Assembly (NCBI GenBank): GCA_038237925.1
Contig: JBBRYF010000021.1
Coordinates: 1-32,726 of the forward strand
Direction: 5' to 3'
Length of the DNA: 32,726 nucleotides
Origin: AC-32 sp038237925
GTDB lineage: Bacteria; Actinomycetota; Thermoleophilia; Gaiellales; Gaiellaceae
The notes under the pieces are model-generated. The model saw nothing but the letters and a program-made list of their open reading frames with translations, was not told where the DNA came from and did no database searches. A program made the position numbers and the translations under genes. Positions 14,260 to 22,701 of this stretch are shown here, piece after piece. How positions within the stretch are numbered: the stretch's first letter is position 1; every line of letters begins with the position of its first letter.

Positions 14260-15168
14260 CTAGTTCGTAATGCGGGTGCCCGAGAGGCCCTGGAGCGCCG
14301 CGCCCAGCGCGGCAGGCGAGGTGATCAGCGCGTCGTGCCCGGTCGCGCGGACGAACTGAACGGAGGCCTCGACCTTCGGCCGCATCGAACCCGCCGCGAG
14401 CTCCGCGACGCGGGCCTCGGCGTCGCCAGCGGACAGCTCACGCAGCTCCTCCTGGGTGTCGGTGCCGAAGCCAGAGTAGACGGCCGGCACCTCGGTGAGG
14501 ATCACGAGCCGGTCGGCGCCCAGGTCGCGGGCCAGCATGGAGGAGGCGCGGTCCTTGTCGATCACGGCGTCGACGCCGGCCAGGTGCTCGCCGCGGCGCG
14601 TCGCCGGGATCCCGCCGCCGCCGCACGCGACCACGATCGATCCCGCGGCGAGGAGGGCACGGATCGCGGCGAGCTCGACGACCTCCAGCGGCGTTGGCGA
14701 CGGCACCACTCGGCGCCATCCCCGCCCCGCGTCGTGGACGACCTTCCACCCTCGCTCGGCTTCGAGCTCGTGTGCCCGTGCCTCGTCGTAGAAGGGTCCG
14801 ACCGGTTTCGTCGGCTCCTCGAAGGCGGGGTCGTCCTCAGCGACGAGCACGTGTGTCAGCAGGCAGACGACGGCGCGGCCGGCGACGGGCTCGAGCTCGC
14901 TCTCGATCAACGCGCCGATCTCGGCCTGCGTCTGCGCGACGGCGAGGTAGAGCGGTAGCGGGGGCGCCTCCTCCGCGGCGCGCTCCTGGCGCAACAGCGC
15001 GTTGCCGACCTGTGGCCCGTTCCCGTGCGTGACCACCAGCTGCTGCTCCTCGAGCAGCGGCCGAAGCGCCGCGCAGACCTCACGAAGATTCGCGCGCTGC
15101 TCGGCGGCGGTGCCGCGCTCGCCGGGCCGCATCAGCGCGTTCCCGCCGAGGGCGACGACCGCTGTCAC
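14260..15168 (-). CDS. arcC: Carbamate kinase
   Basis: The enzyme interconverts carbamoyl phosphate plus ADP with carbamate plus ATP. The 302 residues match the family. Motifs seen are VVALGGNALM (4-13), THGNGPQVG, the GGGGIP strand-loop and VDAVIDKDRAS near the active-site Lys residues, plus the acidic ATP region TEVPAVYSGFG. It starts at GTG 15168 about 97 bp after the cyclic-diphosphoglycerate synthetase homologue, with a strong hairpin in the gap. It is probably co-transcribed with that gene. With the ornithine carbamoyltransferase 6 kb downstream it could close an arginine or citrulline fermentation route, but no arginine deiminase gene is in the window. Confidence 0.93.
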   Translation of the reverse strand: MTAVVALGGNALMRPGERGTAAEQRANLREVCAALRPLLEEQQLVVTHGNGPQVGNALLRQERAAEEAPPLPLYLAVAQTQAEIGALIESELEPVAGRAVVCLLTHVLVAEDDPAFEEPTKPVGPFYDEARAHELEAERGWKVVHDAGRGWRRVVPSPTPLEVVELAAIRALLAAGSIVVACGGGGIPATRRGEHLAGVDAVIDKDRASSMLARDLGADRLVILTEVPAVYSGFGTDTQEELRELSAGDAEARVAELAAGSMRPKVEASVQFVRATGHDALITSPAALGAALQGLSGTRITN

Positions 15169-15196
15169 AGCGACGTCGCTTGCGATGTCGCTTTCA

Positions 15197-15223
15197 GGCC
15201 GAGCCGGCTTTGCCGGTTCGGCC
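15197..15223 (-). repeat. 12-bp near-perfect hairpin between cDPGS and arcC genes
   Basis: On the minus strand GGCCGAACCGGC pairs with GCCGGCTCGGCC (one mismatch, A opposite C) around AAA. No U tract follows, so it is more likely an mRNA processing or stability element, or an attenuator, than a full terminator. Confidence 0.6.
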
Positions 15224-15265
15224 GTCTGCGCCGCTGACCGGGTGCGCCTGAATCGACGCGTGCGC

Positions 15266-16606
15266 TCAAACCAACGCTTTGTCGCCGATCAGGCCGTGCT
15301 CGGTGAGGACGTCAGCGAGCGTCGGCTCGCCCACCTCCTGCAGCCGGTAGGTGATCCGCAGCGCCGGCACGTCGAAGTCGATCAGCTTGCGCAGGTCGAT
15401 CGGCGTCCCGATCAGCACGAGCTCGGCGCCCGAGGCCTCGATCGTCGCCTTGAGGTCGTCCATCTGCTTCCGGCCGTAGCCCATCGCCGGCAGGAGCGCG
15501 CCGACGTTCGGGTAGTCCTCGAAGGTCTGCGCGATCGAGCCGACGGCGGCCGAGCGCGGGTCGATCAGCTCGGCGGCGCCGTTCGCCTTCGCGGCGAGCA
15601 CGGCGGCTCCGTAGGTCATCTCGCCGTGGGTCAGCGTCGGTCCGTCCTCGATCGCGAGCACGCGCTTGCCGACGATCTCGGCCGCGTCGCCTTCGACGTG
15701 GAAGGGCGAGGCGGCGAGCACGATGCGCGCGCCCGGGTTGTGCGTCCGGATCGAGTCGAGCACGGCGTCGATGCCTTCCTGCGTCGCGCTGTCGACCTTG
15801 TTCACGACGCAGACGTCGGCCATGCGGAGGTTCGTCTCGCCCGGGTGGTAGCGCAGCTCGTGCCCGGGCCTGTGCGGGTCGACGACGACGATGTGGACGT
15901 TCGGCTTCACGAACGGCGTGTCGTTGTTGCCGCCGTCCCAGAGGATCACGTCCGCTTCCTGCTCGGCGCGGTCGAGGATCGCGGCGTAATCGATGCCGGC
16001 GAAGACGAGATTGCCCTCGGCGATGTGCGGCTCGTACTCCTCGCGCTCCTCGATTGTCGCGTCGGCGGCGTCGAGATCCTCGTAGCGCTCGAAGCGCTGG
16101 ACGGCCTGCTTGGTCAGGTCGCCGTACGGCATCGGGTGCCGCAGGACGGCGACGCGCTTGCCGGACTCGCGCAGCAGCGCGGCAACGTGGCGTGTGGTCT
16201 GGCTCTTGCCCGAGCCGGTACGGACCGCGCAGATCGCGACCGCCGGCTTGGTCGAGGTGAGCATCGTGTCCGCCGGCGCGATCAGCCGGTACGACGCGCC
16301 GGCCGCGAGCACGCGCGAGGCGGTGTGCATCACGTGCTCGTGCGTCACGTCGGAGTAGGCGAAGACGACCTCGTCGACCTCGCGCTTGGCGATCAGCTCC
16401 TCGAGCTCGTCCTCGGGGCAGATCGGGATCCCCTCCGGGTAGAGCTCGCCTGCGAGCTCGGCGGGGTAGACGCGCCCCGCAATGTCGGGGATCTGCGTCG
16501 CCGTGAAGGCGACCACCTCGTACTCCTCGCGGCCTCGGTAGACGAGGTTGAAGTTATGAAAGTCGCGGCCGGCCGCGCCCGCGATGAGCACCTTTGTCCT
16601 GGTCAT
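15266..16606 (-). CDS. Cyclic 2,3-diphosphoglycerate synthetase homologue
   Basis: The 446-residue protein starts with a Rossmann-like strand (TKVLIAGAAGRDFHNFN) and has a P-loop RTGSGKSQTTRHVA near residues 129-142. Further motifs are WDGGNNDTPF and VVNKVDSAT (a GTPase-like NKxD). This layout matches cyclic 2,3-diphosphoglycerate synthetase of methanogens, an ATP enzyme that closes the cyclic phosphoanhydride from 2,3-bisphosphoglycerate. Bacterial homologues are widespread, and their real substrate is not settled to my knowledge. ATG 16606 lies exactly 6 nt after a TAAGCT -10 box and has no SD, so a leaderless transcript is likely. Carbamate kinase follows in the same direction, hinting at a link to acyl-phosphate or carbamoyl-phosphate metabolism. 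Confidence 0.85.
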   Translation of the reverse strand: MTRTKVLIAGAAGRDFHNFNLVYRGREEYEVVAFTATQIPDIAGRVYPAELAGELYPEGIPICPEDELEELIAKREVDEVVFAYSDVTHEHVMHTASRVLAAGASYRLIAPADTMLTSTKPAVAICAVRTGSGKSQTTRHVAALLRESGKRVAVLRHPMPYGDLTKQAVQRFERYEDLDAADATIEEREEYEPHIAEGNLVFAGIDYAAILDRAEQEADVILWDGGNNDTPFVKPNVHIVVVDPHRPGHELRYHPGETNLRMADVCVVNKVDSATQEGIDAVLDSIRTHNPGARIVLAASPFHVEGDAAEIVGKRVLAIEDGPTLTHGEMTYGAAVLAAKANGAAELIDPRSAAVGSIAQTFEDYPNVGALLPAMGYGRKQMDDLKATIEASGAELVLIGTPIDLRKLIDFDVPALRITYRLQEVGEPTLADVLTEHGLIGDKALV

Positions 16607-16618
16607 GCATAGAGCTTA
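16607..16618 (-). promoter_or_regulatory. Leaderless promoter -10 (TAAGCT-N6-ATG)
   Basis: TAAGCT at 16618-16613 is followed by six bases and the ATG of the cDPGS homologue. The expected transcription start would coincide with the start codon. Confidence 0.55.
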
Positions 16619-16643
16619 TGCAGCTACACAGGACAGCGGGCGG

Positions 16644-17528
16644 CTAGGGGGCGAGAACGCGCTTGACGCGGAAACGCGCGTTTGCCGCGAGCTCCGGGTT
16701 GGTCTCGCGGTAGTAGGGCAGCGCGACGAGCCCGGTCCAGAGTGCCCAGCCGCGGCCGCGCTCCCAGGTCTCGTCGTCGACACCGAGCTCGTCGCGGAAG
16801 ATCTCGGCGGCCCGACCGGAGAAGAGGTTCCAAGCCGGTGGCACGTCGACGGCGGGGTCGCCGAGCCCGGCTCCGCCCCAGTCGATCACGCCGGTGAGCG
16901 CGGCTCCCTGCACGAGCAGGTTGCCAGGCATCAGGTCGCCGTGCACCCACACGGGTGGGCCGGTCCATTCGGGCACCTCCAGCGTGCGCTCCCAGGCAGC
17001 GAGCGCCGCACGCGTGTCGAGCTCGCCCTCGAGCCCCGCGAGCGCGGCTCGCGTCGCCTCGTCGAAGCGCGCCAGCGACGAGCCACGGCCTGCCTCGGGG
17101 CCGTCCTCCAGCTCGACCGCGTGCAGGGCGCGGACGAATCCCGCCAGCTCGCGTGCGAGGCGCTCGGGATCGGTCAGCCGGTCGACCTCGGGATTCTCGC
17201 CGGGAAGCCACGAATACACGCCCCAGTCCGACGGGTACTCCTTCGTCGGGCGACCCTGCGCCAGCGGCTCGGGGACCGCGACCGGCAGCAGCCGCGCGAG
17301 CTGCGGCAGCCAGCGCGAGTCGCGCTCGTAAGCGCCTGCAGCCCAGGTACTCCCGTCGCCGAAGACCCGCGGGAGCCGCACGACGAGCTCGTCGCCCAGC
17401 CGGTAGAGCACGTTCACCGTCCCGGACGAGCCGATCCGGCTCAGCGAGAGGCCGGACCACTGCGGGAACTGGTCTTCGACGAGGCTCGCGATGACCCGGT
17501 CGTCGATCGCGACCTCCTCGGGATGCAT
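16644..17528 (-). CDS. Aminoglycoside phosphotransferase (APH)-type small-molecule kinase
   Basis: The 294-residue protein shows the APH/choline-kinase fold. An N-terminal ATP lobe includes SGTVNVLYRLGDELVVRLPR. The catalytic loop is VHGDLMPGNLLV (His-Gly-Asp and the Mg-binding Asn), and the metal motif is GVIDWGGAGLGDPAVD. These are complete, so an active kinase is expected. Substrate cannot be read from sequence; family members phosphorylate antibiotics, sugars, hydroxyl amino acids or choline. ATG 17528 follows the M3 peptidase stop by 11 bp, so the two are probably co-transcribed. It is likely an ordinary chromosomal kinase rather than a resistance gene. Confidence 0.9.
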   Translation of the reverse strand: MHPEEVAIDDRVIASLVEDQFPQWSGLSLSRIGSSGTVNVLYRLGDELVVRLPRVFGDGSTWAAGAYERDSRWLPQLARLLPVAVPEPLAQGRPTKEYPSDWGVYSWLPGENPEVDRLTDPERLARELAGFVRALHAVELEDGPEAGRGSSLARFDEATRAALAGLEGELDTRAALAAWERTLEVPEWTGPPVWVHGDLMPGNLLVQGAALTGVIDWGGAGLGDPAVDVPPAWNLFSGRAAEIFRDELGVDDETWERGRGWALWTGLVALPYYRETNPELAANARFRVKRVLAP

Positions 17529-17539
17529 CTGCAAGGGCG

Positions 17540-19030
17540 CTAGCTCAGGCGCTCGCGCACGCGGTCGCCGACCGCGGACATCTCTATCTCCGAGCCGGAG
17601 ACGTCCTTCAAGAGCTCGTCGGCTGTCGGCCGCTGGCCCTCGGCCCACAGCTCCTGCAGCAGCGAGCCGGCCTCGCGCTTGGCGAACCAGTCGTTGCCGA
17701 AGCGCTCGCGCAGGTGGTCGCGCAGCTGCGACTCGAACGCCCACGAGCGTAGGTACGAGGTGACGTAGAAGCCGGAGTCGATGTCGGCCAGGTAGTTCGC
17801 CTCGGCGATGTCGAACTTGAGCGCGTCGCCGAGCAGCTCCGCATAGCGCTTCGGCATCCCGCTGATGTCGTCGCTGGAGTGAAACTCGAGCTCGTAGAGC
17901 AGCTTGGCCGAGTAGCGGCGGACGAAGAAGAGCAGCCAGAGCATCCCCTCGGCCGCGTACTCGTCTGGGCGCGGGAAGTCGAGCTTGCGCTTCAGCCAGA
18001 TCGGGTCGTCGGTGAGGTGCTGCATCAGCATTGCCCAGCCCTCCGTGACGGCCACGTCACCGAGCCGCTTCTCCTCCATCGAGAGGTCGCGCGAGGTGTT
18101 GCCGTAGTGCTCGGCGTGGCCGGCCTCGTGGAAGAACGCGCGCCAGTCGTCGGCGCCGCCGATCGGCTGGATCACGAGCATTACCTTGTCCGGGACCTCG
18201 ATCGGCGAGCAAAACGCGCGCGGCGTCTTCTGCGGCCGCTGCTCGATGTCGAGCGTGATGTTCGTCTGCGCGTCGAGGTCGATGCCGAGGTCGCCGAGGG
18301 TCGCCTTCAGCGCCGGCACCATCTTGTCGCCGGGGAAGCCCTGGTCCCACTGCGGCGAGCGGATCATCCGCTGGAGGTCCCAGCGCTGGAGCTCGTCGAG
18401 CGAGAGCCCGAGCTGCTCGCGCGACGCGCGGCCGAGCGTGTCCTCGTAGAGCTGCTCGGTATCGGCGAGGAACCTCTCGCACTGCGCGGCGAGCTCCTTG
18501 AGCCGGAAGCCGAAGCGCTCGTGGAGCTCGACGTATGTGGAGACCCCGAGCGTGGGCAGCACGTCGCGGACGATCTGGACGCCCTCGAGGTAGAGCGGGT
18601 TCAGGTGCTCCTCGGTCGCCTCCCACATCACACGGTCGACTTGCTCGCGCTTGTCGCGATCGGGCTCGTTGGCCATTGTCGGCCGCAGCATCCGGAACGG
18701 AATCTGCTCCCCGTCGACGGTCACCTCGAGCTCTGCCTCGATCTCGGCGAGCTTCTCCGCGAGTTCCCGCGTGAGGTTGCCGAGGTACCCCTCGCAGCCG
18801 AAGTGCCACAGCTCCCGGACGTTCCGGTCGCCGTTCACGGCGGCGCCGACCGCCTGCACCCGCTCGAGCTTCGTCAGATCGGAGTGGCGCTCGTAGATGG
18901 CCTCGAGCTCGAGACGGTCCTTGAGCCCGGCGTAGTGGAGGTAGTACTCCTCGTCGAGTTCCGCGATGAAGCGGTCGGCTCCGGCGCGGTAGGCGTCGAG
19001 GTCGGGCGGCGTCGGCGATGTGCTCGGCAT
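17540..19030 (-). CDS. M3-type zinc metallopeptidase (oligoendopeptidase-like)
   Basis: The product is 496 residues from ATG 19030. The gluzincin motif AFFHEAGHAEHYG supplies HExxH, with a downstream Glu in VTEGWAMLMQHL as the third zinc ligand. The rest is nearly all helical, as in the M3/M32 peptidases, with a C-terminal helical region (YVTSYLRSWAFESQLRDHL). No signal peptide is seen, so it should cleave peptides in the cytoplasm. The start was chosen because a TATCCT -10 lies 7 nt upstream and there is no SD; upstream sequence in this frame is the antisense of the divergent YjbQ gene. It is shorter than classical oligopeptidase A or PepF (~600 residues). Confidence 0.88.
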   Translation of the reverse strand: MPSTSPTPPDLDAYRAGADRFIAELDEEYYLHYAGLKDRLELEAIYERHSDLTKLERVQAVGAAVNGDRNVRELWHFGCEGYLGNLTRELAEKLAEIEAELEVTVDGEQIPFRMLRPTMANEPDRDKREQVDRVMWEATEEHLNPLYLEGVQIVRDVLPTLGVSTYVELHERFGFRLKELAAQCERFLADTEQLYEDTLGRASREQLGLSLDELQRWDLQRMIRSPQWDQGFPGDKMVPALKATLGDLGIDLDAQTNITLDIEQRPQKTPRAFCSPIEVPDKVMLVIQPIGGADDWRAFFHEAGHAEHYGNTSRDLSMEEKRLGDVAVTEGWAMLMQHLTDDPIWLKRKLDFPRPDEYAAEGMLWLLFFVRRYSAKLLYELEFHSSDDISGMPKRYAELLGDALKFDIAEANYLADIDSGFYVTSYLRSWAFESQLRDHLRERFGNDWFAKREAGSLLQELWAEGQRPTADELLKDVSGSEIEMSAVGDRVRERLS

Positions 19031-19048
19031 TGCCCATAGGATATCCGG
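19031..19048. promoter_or_regulatory. 18-bp bidirectional region with overlapping -10 boxes for two leaderless genes
   Basis: On the plus strand TAGGAT (19037-19042) precedes the YjbQ GTG by 6 nt. On the minus strand TATCCT (19043-19038) precedes the peptidase ATG by 7 nt. The two hexamers overlap by five base pairs and include the palindrome GGATATCC. The start codons are separated by only 18 bp, so RNA polymerase can serve only one direction at a time. Confidence 0.65.
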
Positions 19049-19447
19049 GTGCAGGAGATCACCCTCCGGACCGAGCGTCGGACGCAGCTGCTCGACATCA
19101 CGCCGCAGGTTGAGGAGGCGCTCAACGGCGCCAACGGAGCTGCCGCTGCGCTCGTCTACGTGCCGCACACTACGGCTGGGGTGACGATCAACGAGGACGT
19201 CGATCCGGCGCTCGTGAACGACCTCGAGCAGGCGATGGAGAAGATCGTCGAGGATGGTTGGAGCTGGCGCCACGACGACGCCGACGGGCCGAATGCACCC
19301 TCCCACATGCGCGCCTCGCTGATGAGCCCGGAGGTCTTGGTGCCGCTCCAGGAGGGCAAGCTCGCCCTCGGCCGCTACCAGGGCATCTTCTTCTGCGAGT
19401 TCGACGGGCCGCGCGAGCGCAAGGTCTACGTGACCGCGCTTAGCTGA
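19049..19447 (+). CDS. YjbQ/UPF0047 family protein (secondary thiamine-phosphate synthase-like)
   Basis: The 132-residue protein matches the family in length and pattern: an opening strand QEITLRTERRTQLLDIT, the conserved VYVPHTTAGVTINE with its His, the loop NAPSHMRASLM, and a C-terminal LGRYQGIFFCEFDGPRERKV. Members form trimers, and some can replace ThiE weakly in thiamine synthesis, but the true role is unsettled. GTG 19049 comes 6 nt after a -10 box, so it is probably leaderless. It diverges from the M3 peptidase gene and is followed by the phosphoesterase gene after a 52-bp gap with its own promoter. Confidence 0.9.
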   Translation: MQEITLRTERRTQLLDITPQVEEALNGANGAAAALVYVPHTTAGVTINEDVDPALVNDLEQAMEKIVEDGWSWRHDDADGPNAPSHMRASLMSPEVLVPLQEGKLALGRYQGIFFCEFDGPRERKVYVTALS

Positions 19448-19487
19448 CGCACAACCTCGGGTTTACCTCAACTCAACAGAAGGATCG

Positions 19488-19499
19488 TAGGTTCCGTCT
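19488..19499 (+). promoter_or_regulatory. Leaderless promoter -10 (TAGGTT-N6-GTG)
   Basis: TAGGTT at 19488-19493 is followed by six bases and the GTG of the phosphoesterase gene. AGAAGGA lies about 14 nt before the GTG, too far for a normal SD. Confidence 0.5.
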
Positions 19500-20897
19500 G
19501 TGCCCGGCCGGCTTCCGATTGCATTCGCGCTCTCGGTGGTCGTGGTTGCCGGGGTCGCCTTCTTCGGGCGCGAGGAAGGCCCGAATGCCCACACGGTCGC
19601 GGGGATCCACAAGATCCGCCACGTCGTCGTGATCATGCAGGAGAACCGGTCCTTCGACTCCTACTTCGGAACGTACCCGGGCGCGGACGGCCTGCTTCGA
19701 CAGAACGGGCACTTCACAGTCTGCGTGCCGGACTCGCGGAGGCACGTATGCGTGCGTCCGTACCACGATGCGAGTAACCGGAACAGCGGTGGCCCGCACG
19801 AGCACCTGGACGCGGTCCGCGACATCAACGGCGACAAGATGAACGGCTTCATCCGCCAGGCGCGACGGGGGCTGGTCGCCGGCTGCATCACCTCGCCCGA
19901 CTCGCCGCTCTGCTCGCTCGGGGCCGCGAAGCCGGACGTGATGGGGTACCACGACCAGCGTGAGATCCCGAACTACTGGGCCTACGCGCACAACTTCGTG
20001 CTCCAGGACCACATGTTCGAGGCGATCTCGTCCTGGAGCCTCCCGCAGCGCCTCTACACCGTCTCCGAGTGGTCCGCTCGCTGTCACCGGTCTCACGACC
20101 CTTCGAGCTGCGTGAACGCGATCGAGAACCCGCTCGCGCCGCCGCACGAGCCGCAGAACCCGACCAAGCGCAAGCCCGACTACGCCTGGACCGACCTGAC
20201 CTACCTGCTGCACAAGCACCACGTCTCGTGGCGGTACTACGTCTTCGCGGGCGCGCAGCCGGACTGCGCGGACGGCGGCATGGTCTGCGGGGCCAAGTGG
20301 CAGAACGCGGCGACGCCCGGGATCTGGAACCCGCTGCCCTGGTTCGACACCGTGCGGCAGGACCACCAGCTGCGCAACATCGCGCCGATGCACGACTTCT
20401 TCGCCGCGGCGAGACGCGGGACGCTGCCGGCGGTCTCGTGGCTCACGCCGAGCAACCGCGTCAGCGAGCACCCACCTGCGCTCGTGAGCCGCGGCCAGGC
20501 CTACGTCACGAGCGCGATCAACGCGGTCATGCGCAGTCCGGACTGGCCCTCCACGGCCATCTTCCTCGCCTGGGACGACTGGGGCGGCTTCTACGACCAC
20601 GTCGCGCCGCCCCGCGTCGACCGGAACGGCTTCGGCCTGCGCGTGCCCGCGCTCGTGATCTCCCCGTACGCCCGGCGCGGGTTCATCGACCACCAGACGG
20701 CGAGCCTCGATGCATTCACGAAGTTCATCGAGGCCGACTTCCTCGGGGGCGCGCGGCTCGACCCGAAGACGGACGGACGGCCGGACCCGAGGCCGTCGGT
20801 GCGTGAGTCGCTGCCGCAGGTCGGCGACATGACCCGCGATTTCGACTTCAGCCAGAAGCCGCGTCCGCCGCTGCTGCTTTCGCCATACCCTGGCTAG
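19500..20897 (+). CDS. Secreted phospholipase C/acid phosphatase-like phosphoesterase
   Basis: The product has 465 residues. A hydrophobic N-terminal segment (LPIAFALSVVVVAGVAFFG) serves as signal or anchor. The phosphoesterase family (PF04185-type) signature follows: HVVVIMQENRSFDSYFGTYP, with the catalytic-site Asn-Arg-Ser-Phe-Asp. Later conserved parts are FVLQDHMFEAI, VSWLTPSNRVSEHPP, FLAWDDWGGFYDHVAPP and VPALVISPYARRG, so the alkaline-phosphatase-like metal core is complete. Several Cys residues suggest disulphides outside the cell. It probably hydrolyses phospholipid or other phosphodiester bonds at the cell surface. Its stop codon lies inside the -10 box of the next gene. Confidence 0.92.
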   Translation: MPGRLPIAFALSVVVVAGVAFFGREEGPNAHTVAGIHKIRHVVVIMQENRSFDSYFGTYPGADGLLRQNGHFTVCVPDSRRHVCVRPYHDASNRNSGGPHEHLDAVRDINGDKMNGFIRQARRGLVAGCITSPDSPLCSLGAAKPDVMGYHDQREIPNYWAYAHNFVLQDHMFEAISSWSLPQRLYTVSEWSARCHRSHDPSSCVNAIENPLAPPHEPQNPTKRKPDYAWTDLTYLLHKHHVSWRYYVFAGAQPDCADGGMVCGAKWQNAATPGIWNPLPWFDTVRQDHQLRNIAPMHDFFAAARRGTLPAVSWLTPSNRVSEHPPALVSRGQAYVTSAINAVMRSPDWPSTAIFLAWDDWGGFYDHVAPPRVDRNGFGLRVPALVISPYARRGFIDHQTASLDAFTKFIEADFLGGARLDPKTDGRPDPRPSVRESLPQVGDMTRDFDFSQKPRPPLLLSPYPG

Positions 20898-20906
20898 GGT
20901 GACGGG
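20895..20906 (+). promoter_or_regulatory. Leaderless promoter -10 (TAGGGT-N6-GTG)
   Basis: TAGGGT at 20895-20900 includes the stop codon of the phosphoesterase gene and lies exactly 6 nt before the GTG of the methyltransferase gene. Confidence 0.5.
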
Positions 20907-22271
20907 GTGGCCGCCCCAGTCGCCAGAGACCAAGAGCTCGAGCTCGCCATCGATTCGCTCGCCTACGGCGGCAACGGCGTCGCGCGCCTGAACGGGTTCG
21001 TCGTCTTCGTCCGCCGCGGCCTGCCGGGCGATCGCGTGCGCGCGCGCGTGACGAAGGTGAAGCGCAACCACGCGGAGGCGCTCGCGGTCGAGGTGCTGGA
21101 GCCGGGCCCGCAGCGGGTCGAGGCGCCGTGCCAGCACTATCCGGCCTGCGGCGGCTGCCGCTTCCAGGATCTTGCCTACGAGGCGCAGGTCGCGTCGAAG
21201 GAAGCGCAGGTCGCGGACGCGCTGCGGCGCATCGGCGGGCTCGCGGAGCCGCCGCTGGAGCCGATCGTGCCCGCCGAGGAGATCTTCCACTACCGCAACA
21301 AGCTCGAGTACTCGTTCACGCAGACGCCTTCCGGGCCCGCGCTCGGCCTCCACAGGGCGGGCCGCTGGGACGAGGTGCTCGACATCGAGAAGTGCTGGTT
21401 GACGACCGAGCTCGGCAACGCTGTGCGGAACGCTGTGCGCGACTGGGCGCGGGCCGAGCGGCTGGAGGCGTACGACCAAGCCGAGCACACTGGCTACCTG
21501 CGGCACCTCGTCATGCGCGAAGGCCGCAACACCGGCCAGCTGCTCGTCCAGCTCGTGACCGGGCCGCAGGAGCGGTTCGACCGCGAGGAGTTCGTCGAGG
21601 TGCTGCGCCGCTTCCCCGAGGTTCGCTCGATCCACTGGTCGGTGAACGAGTCGCTGTCGGAGGTCACGAACCTGCCGACGACGCTGCTCTGGGGCGAGGA
21701 CGCGATCGAGGAGGAGCTCTGCGGGCTGCGCTTCCGGGTGCGCCCGAATGCATTCCTCCAGACGAACACGATGATGGCCGAGCGGCTGTACGAGCTCGCC
21801 GGCGAGTACGCGGAGCTGACCGGCGACGAGACCGTCTATGACCTCTACTGCGGGATCGGGACGATCGGCCTCACGCTGGCGGCGAAGGCGCTGACGGTGT
21901 GGGGCGTCGAGGTCTCCGAGGAGTCGGTCGCCTGCGCGCTCGAGAACGCGGACCTGAACGGGATCGCCAACGCGGCGTTCTTCGCGGGCGAGGTCGGCGC
22001 GTCGCTCGAGGAGCTCGCAGAGCGCGCGGGGCTTCCGGACGTGGCGGTCGTCGACCCGCCTCGGGCCGGTCTCTCCGGAAAGGCGCTGCGGCGGCTGGCC
22101 CGGCTCGAGGCCTCGCGGATCGTCTACGTCTCGTGCAACCCGACGACGCTCGCGGCGAACGTGAAGGAGCTCGGCAAGGAGTGGGGGTATCGCCTCGAGC
22201 GCGTGCGTCCGGTCGACATGTTCCCGCACACACCGCACGTCGAGGCGGTCGCGCTCCTCACTCGGACCTGA
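20907..22271 (+). CDS. RlmD/TrmA-type RNA m5U methyltransferase with TRAM domain and 4Fe-4S site
   Basis: The protein has 454 residues. The N-terminal TRAM domain (ELAIDSLAYGGNGVARLNGF) binds RNA. Cysteines C75, C81, C84 (PCQHYPACGGC) and C163 (IEKCW) form the 4Fe-4S site of RlmC/RlmD-type enzymes. The SAM-dependent domain has VYDLYCGIGTIGLTLA, the VVDPPRAGL motif and the catalytic Cys in YVSCNPTTLAAN. It should methylate uracil C5 in rRNA (23S U1939-like) or tRNA; the exact target cannot be fixed here. Its last 14 bp overlap the convergent MarR gene. Confidence 0.92.
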   Translation: MAAPVARDQELELAIDSLAYGGNGVARLNGFVVFVRRGLPGDRVRARVTKVKRNHAEALAVEVLEPGPQRVEAPCQHYPACGGCRFQDLAYEAQVASKEAQVADALRRIGGLAEPPLEPIVPAEEIFHYRNKLEYSFTQTPSGPALGLHRAGRWDEVLDIEKCWLTTELGNAVRNAVRDWARAERLEAYDQAEHTGYLRHLVMREGRNTGQLLVQLVTGPQERFDREEFVEVLRRFPEVRSIHWSVNESLSEVTNLPTTLLWGEDAIEEELCGLRFRVRPNAFLQTNTMMAERLYELAGEYAELTGDETVYDLYCGIGTIGLTLAAKALTVWGVEVSEESVACALENADLNGIANAAFFAGEVGASLEELAERAGLPDVAVVDPPRAGLSGKALRRLARLEASRIVYVSCNPTTLAANVKELGKEWGYRLERVRPVDMFPHTPHVEAVALLTRT

Positions 22272-22701
22272 GCTCGGTCTCGATCGCCTCGCGCAGCTCG
22301 GTGAGCCCGCCGCGGAGGCCGTCGATACGTTCAGTGCCGAGTCGTTCCTCTACGGCCTCGGCGAGCGCGCGGAACCGCGGCCGCGCCTGGGCGAGCAGCC
22401 GCTCGCCGTCCGCAGTCAGGCGGATCAGGTACGAGCGGCGGTCGTCGGCGTTCGGGAGACGCTCGATGTGGCCTCGCTTCTCGAGCCGGCCGACCCGGAA
22501 GAGCACGGTCGAGAGGGGCATCACCACGCGCGCCGCGAGCGCCGTCGGCGTCCACGGGCCCTCGGCACCGACGATCACGTAGAAGGGGTAGTCCTCGGTG
22601 GGCAGCTCGAGCCCGTCCAGCGCGGACTCGATCAGGCGCTCGCGCACCTGGTTCGTCCGGAACAGGTCGAGCAAGATCGTGTCCGGGCCGGTGTCAGCCA
22701 T
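22258..22701 (-). CDS. MarR-family transcriptional regulator
   Basis: The 147-residue protein has the winged-helix pattern of MarR: an N-terminal dimer helix, a helix-turn-helix around WTPTALAARVVMPLSTVLFR, and a wing containing the family signature LPNADDRRSYLIRLTADG. A long C-terminal helix completes the dimer interface. Its ATG at 22701 is part of an imperfect 20-bp palindrome, and a second repeat lies 21 bp away, so autoregulation and control of the divergent beta-propeller gene are likely. No ligand can be predicted. The 3' end overlaps the methyltransferase gene tail to tail. Confidence 0.93.
   Translation of the reverse strand: MADTGPDTILLDLFRTNQVRERLIESALDGLELPTEDYPFYVIVGAEGPWTPTALAARVVMPLSTVLFRVGRLEKRGHIERLPNADDRRSYLIRLTADGERLLAQARPRFRALAEAVEERLGTERIDGLRGGLTELREAIETELRSE

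Noticed and set aside
15002..16612. A 536-residue plus-strand frame opposite carbamate kinase and the cDPG synthetase homologue
   Set aside because: It is a shadow of the minus-strand enzyme with P-loop and NKxD motifs; no independent features.
19473..22238. A 921-residue open frame on the minus strand opposite the phosphoesterase and methyltransferase genes
   Set aside because: It is the Arg/Val/Leu-rich mirror of two well-supported plus-strand genes, with no domain or SD. Long antisense frames are expected at this GC content.
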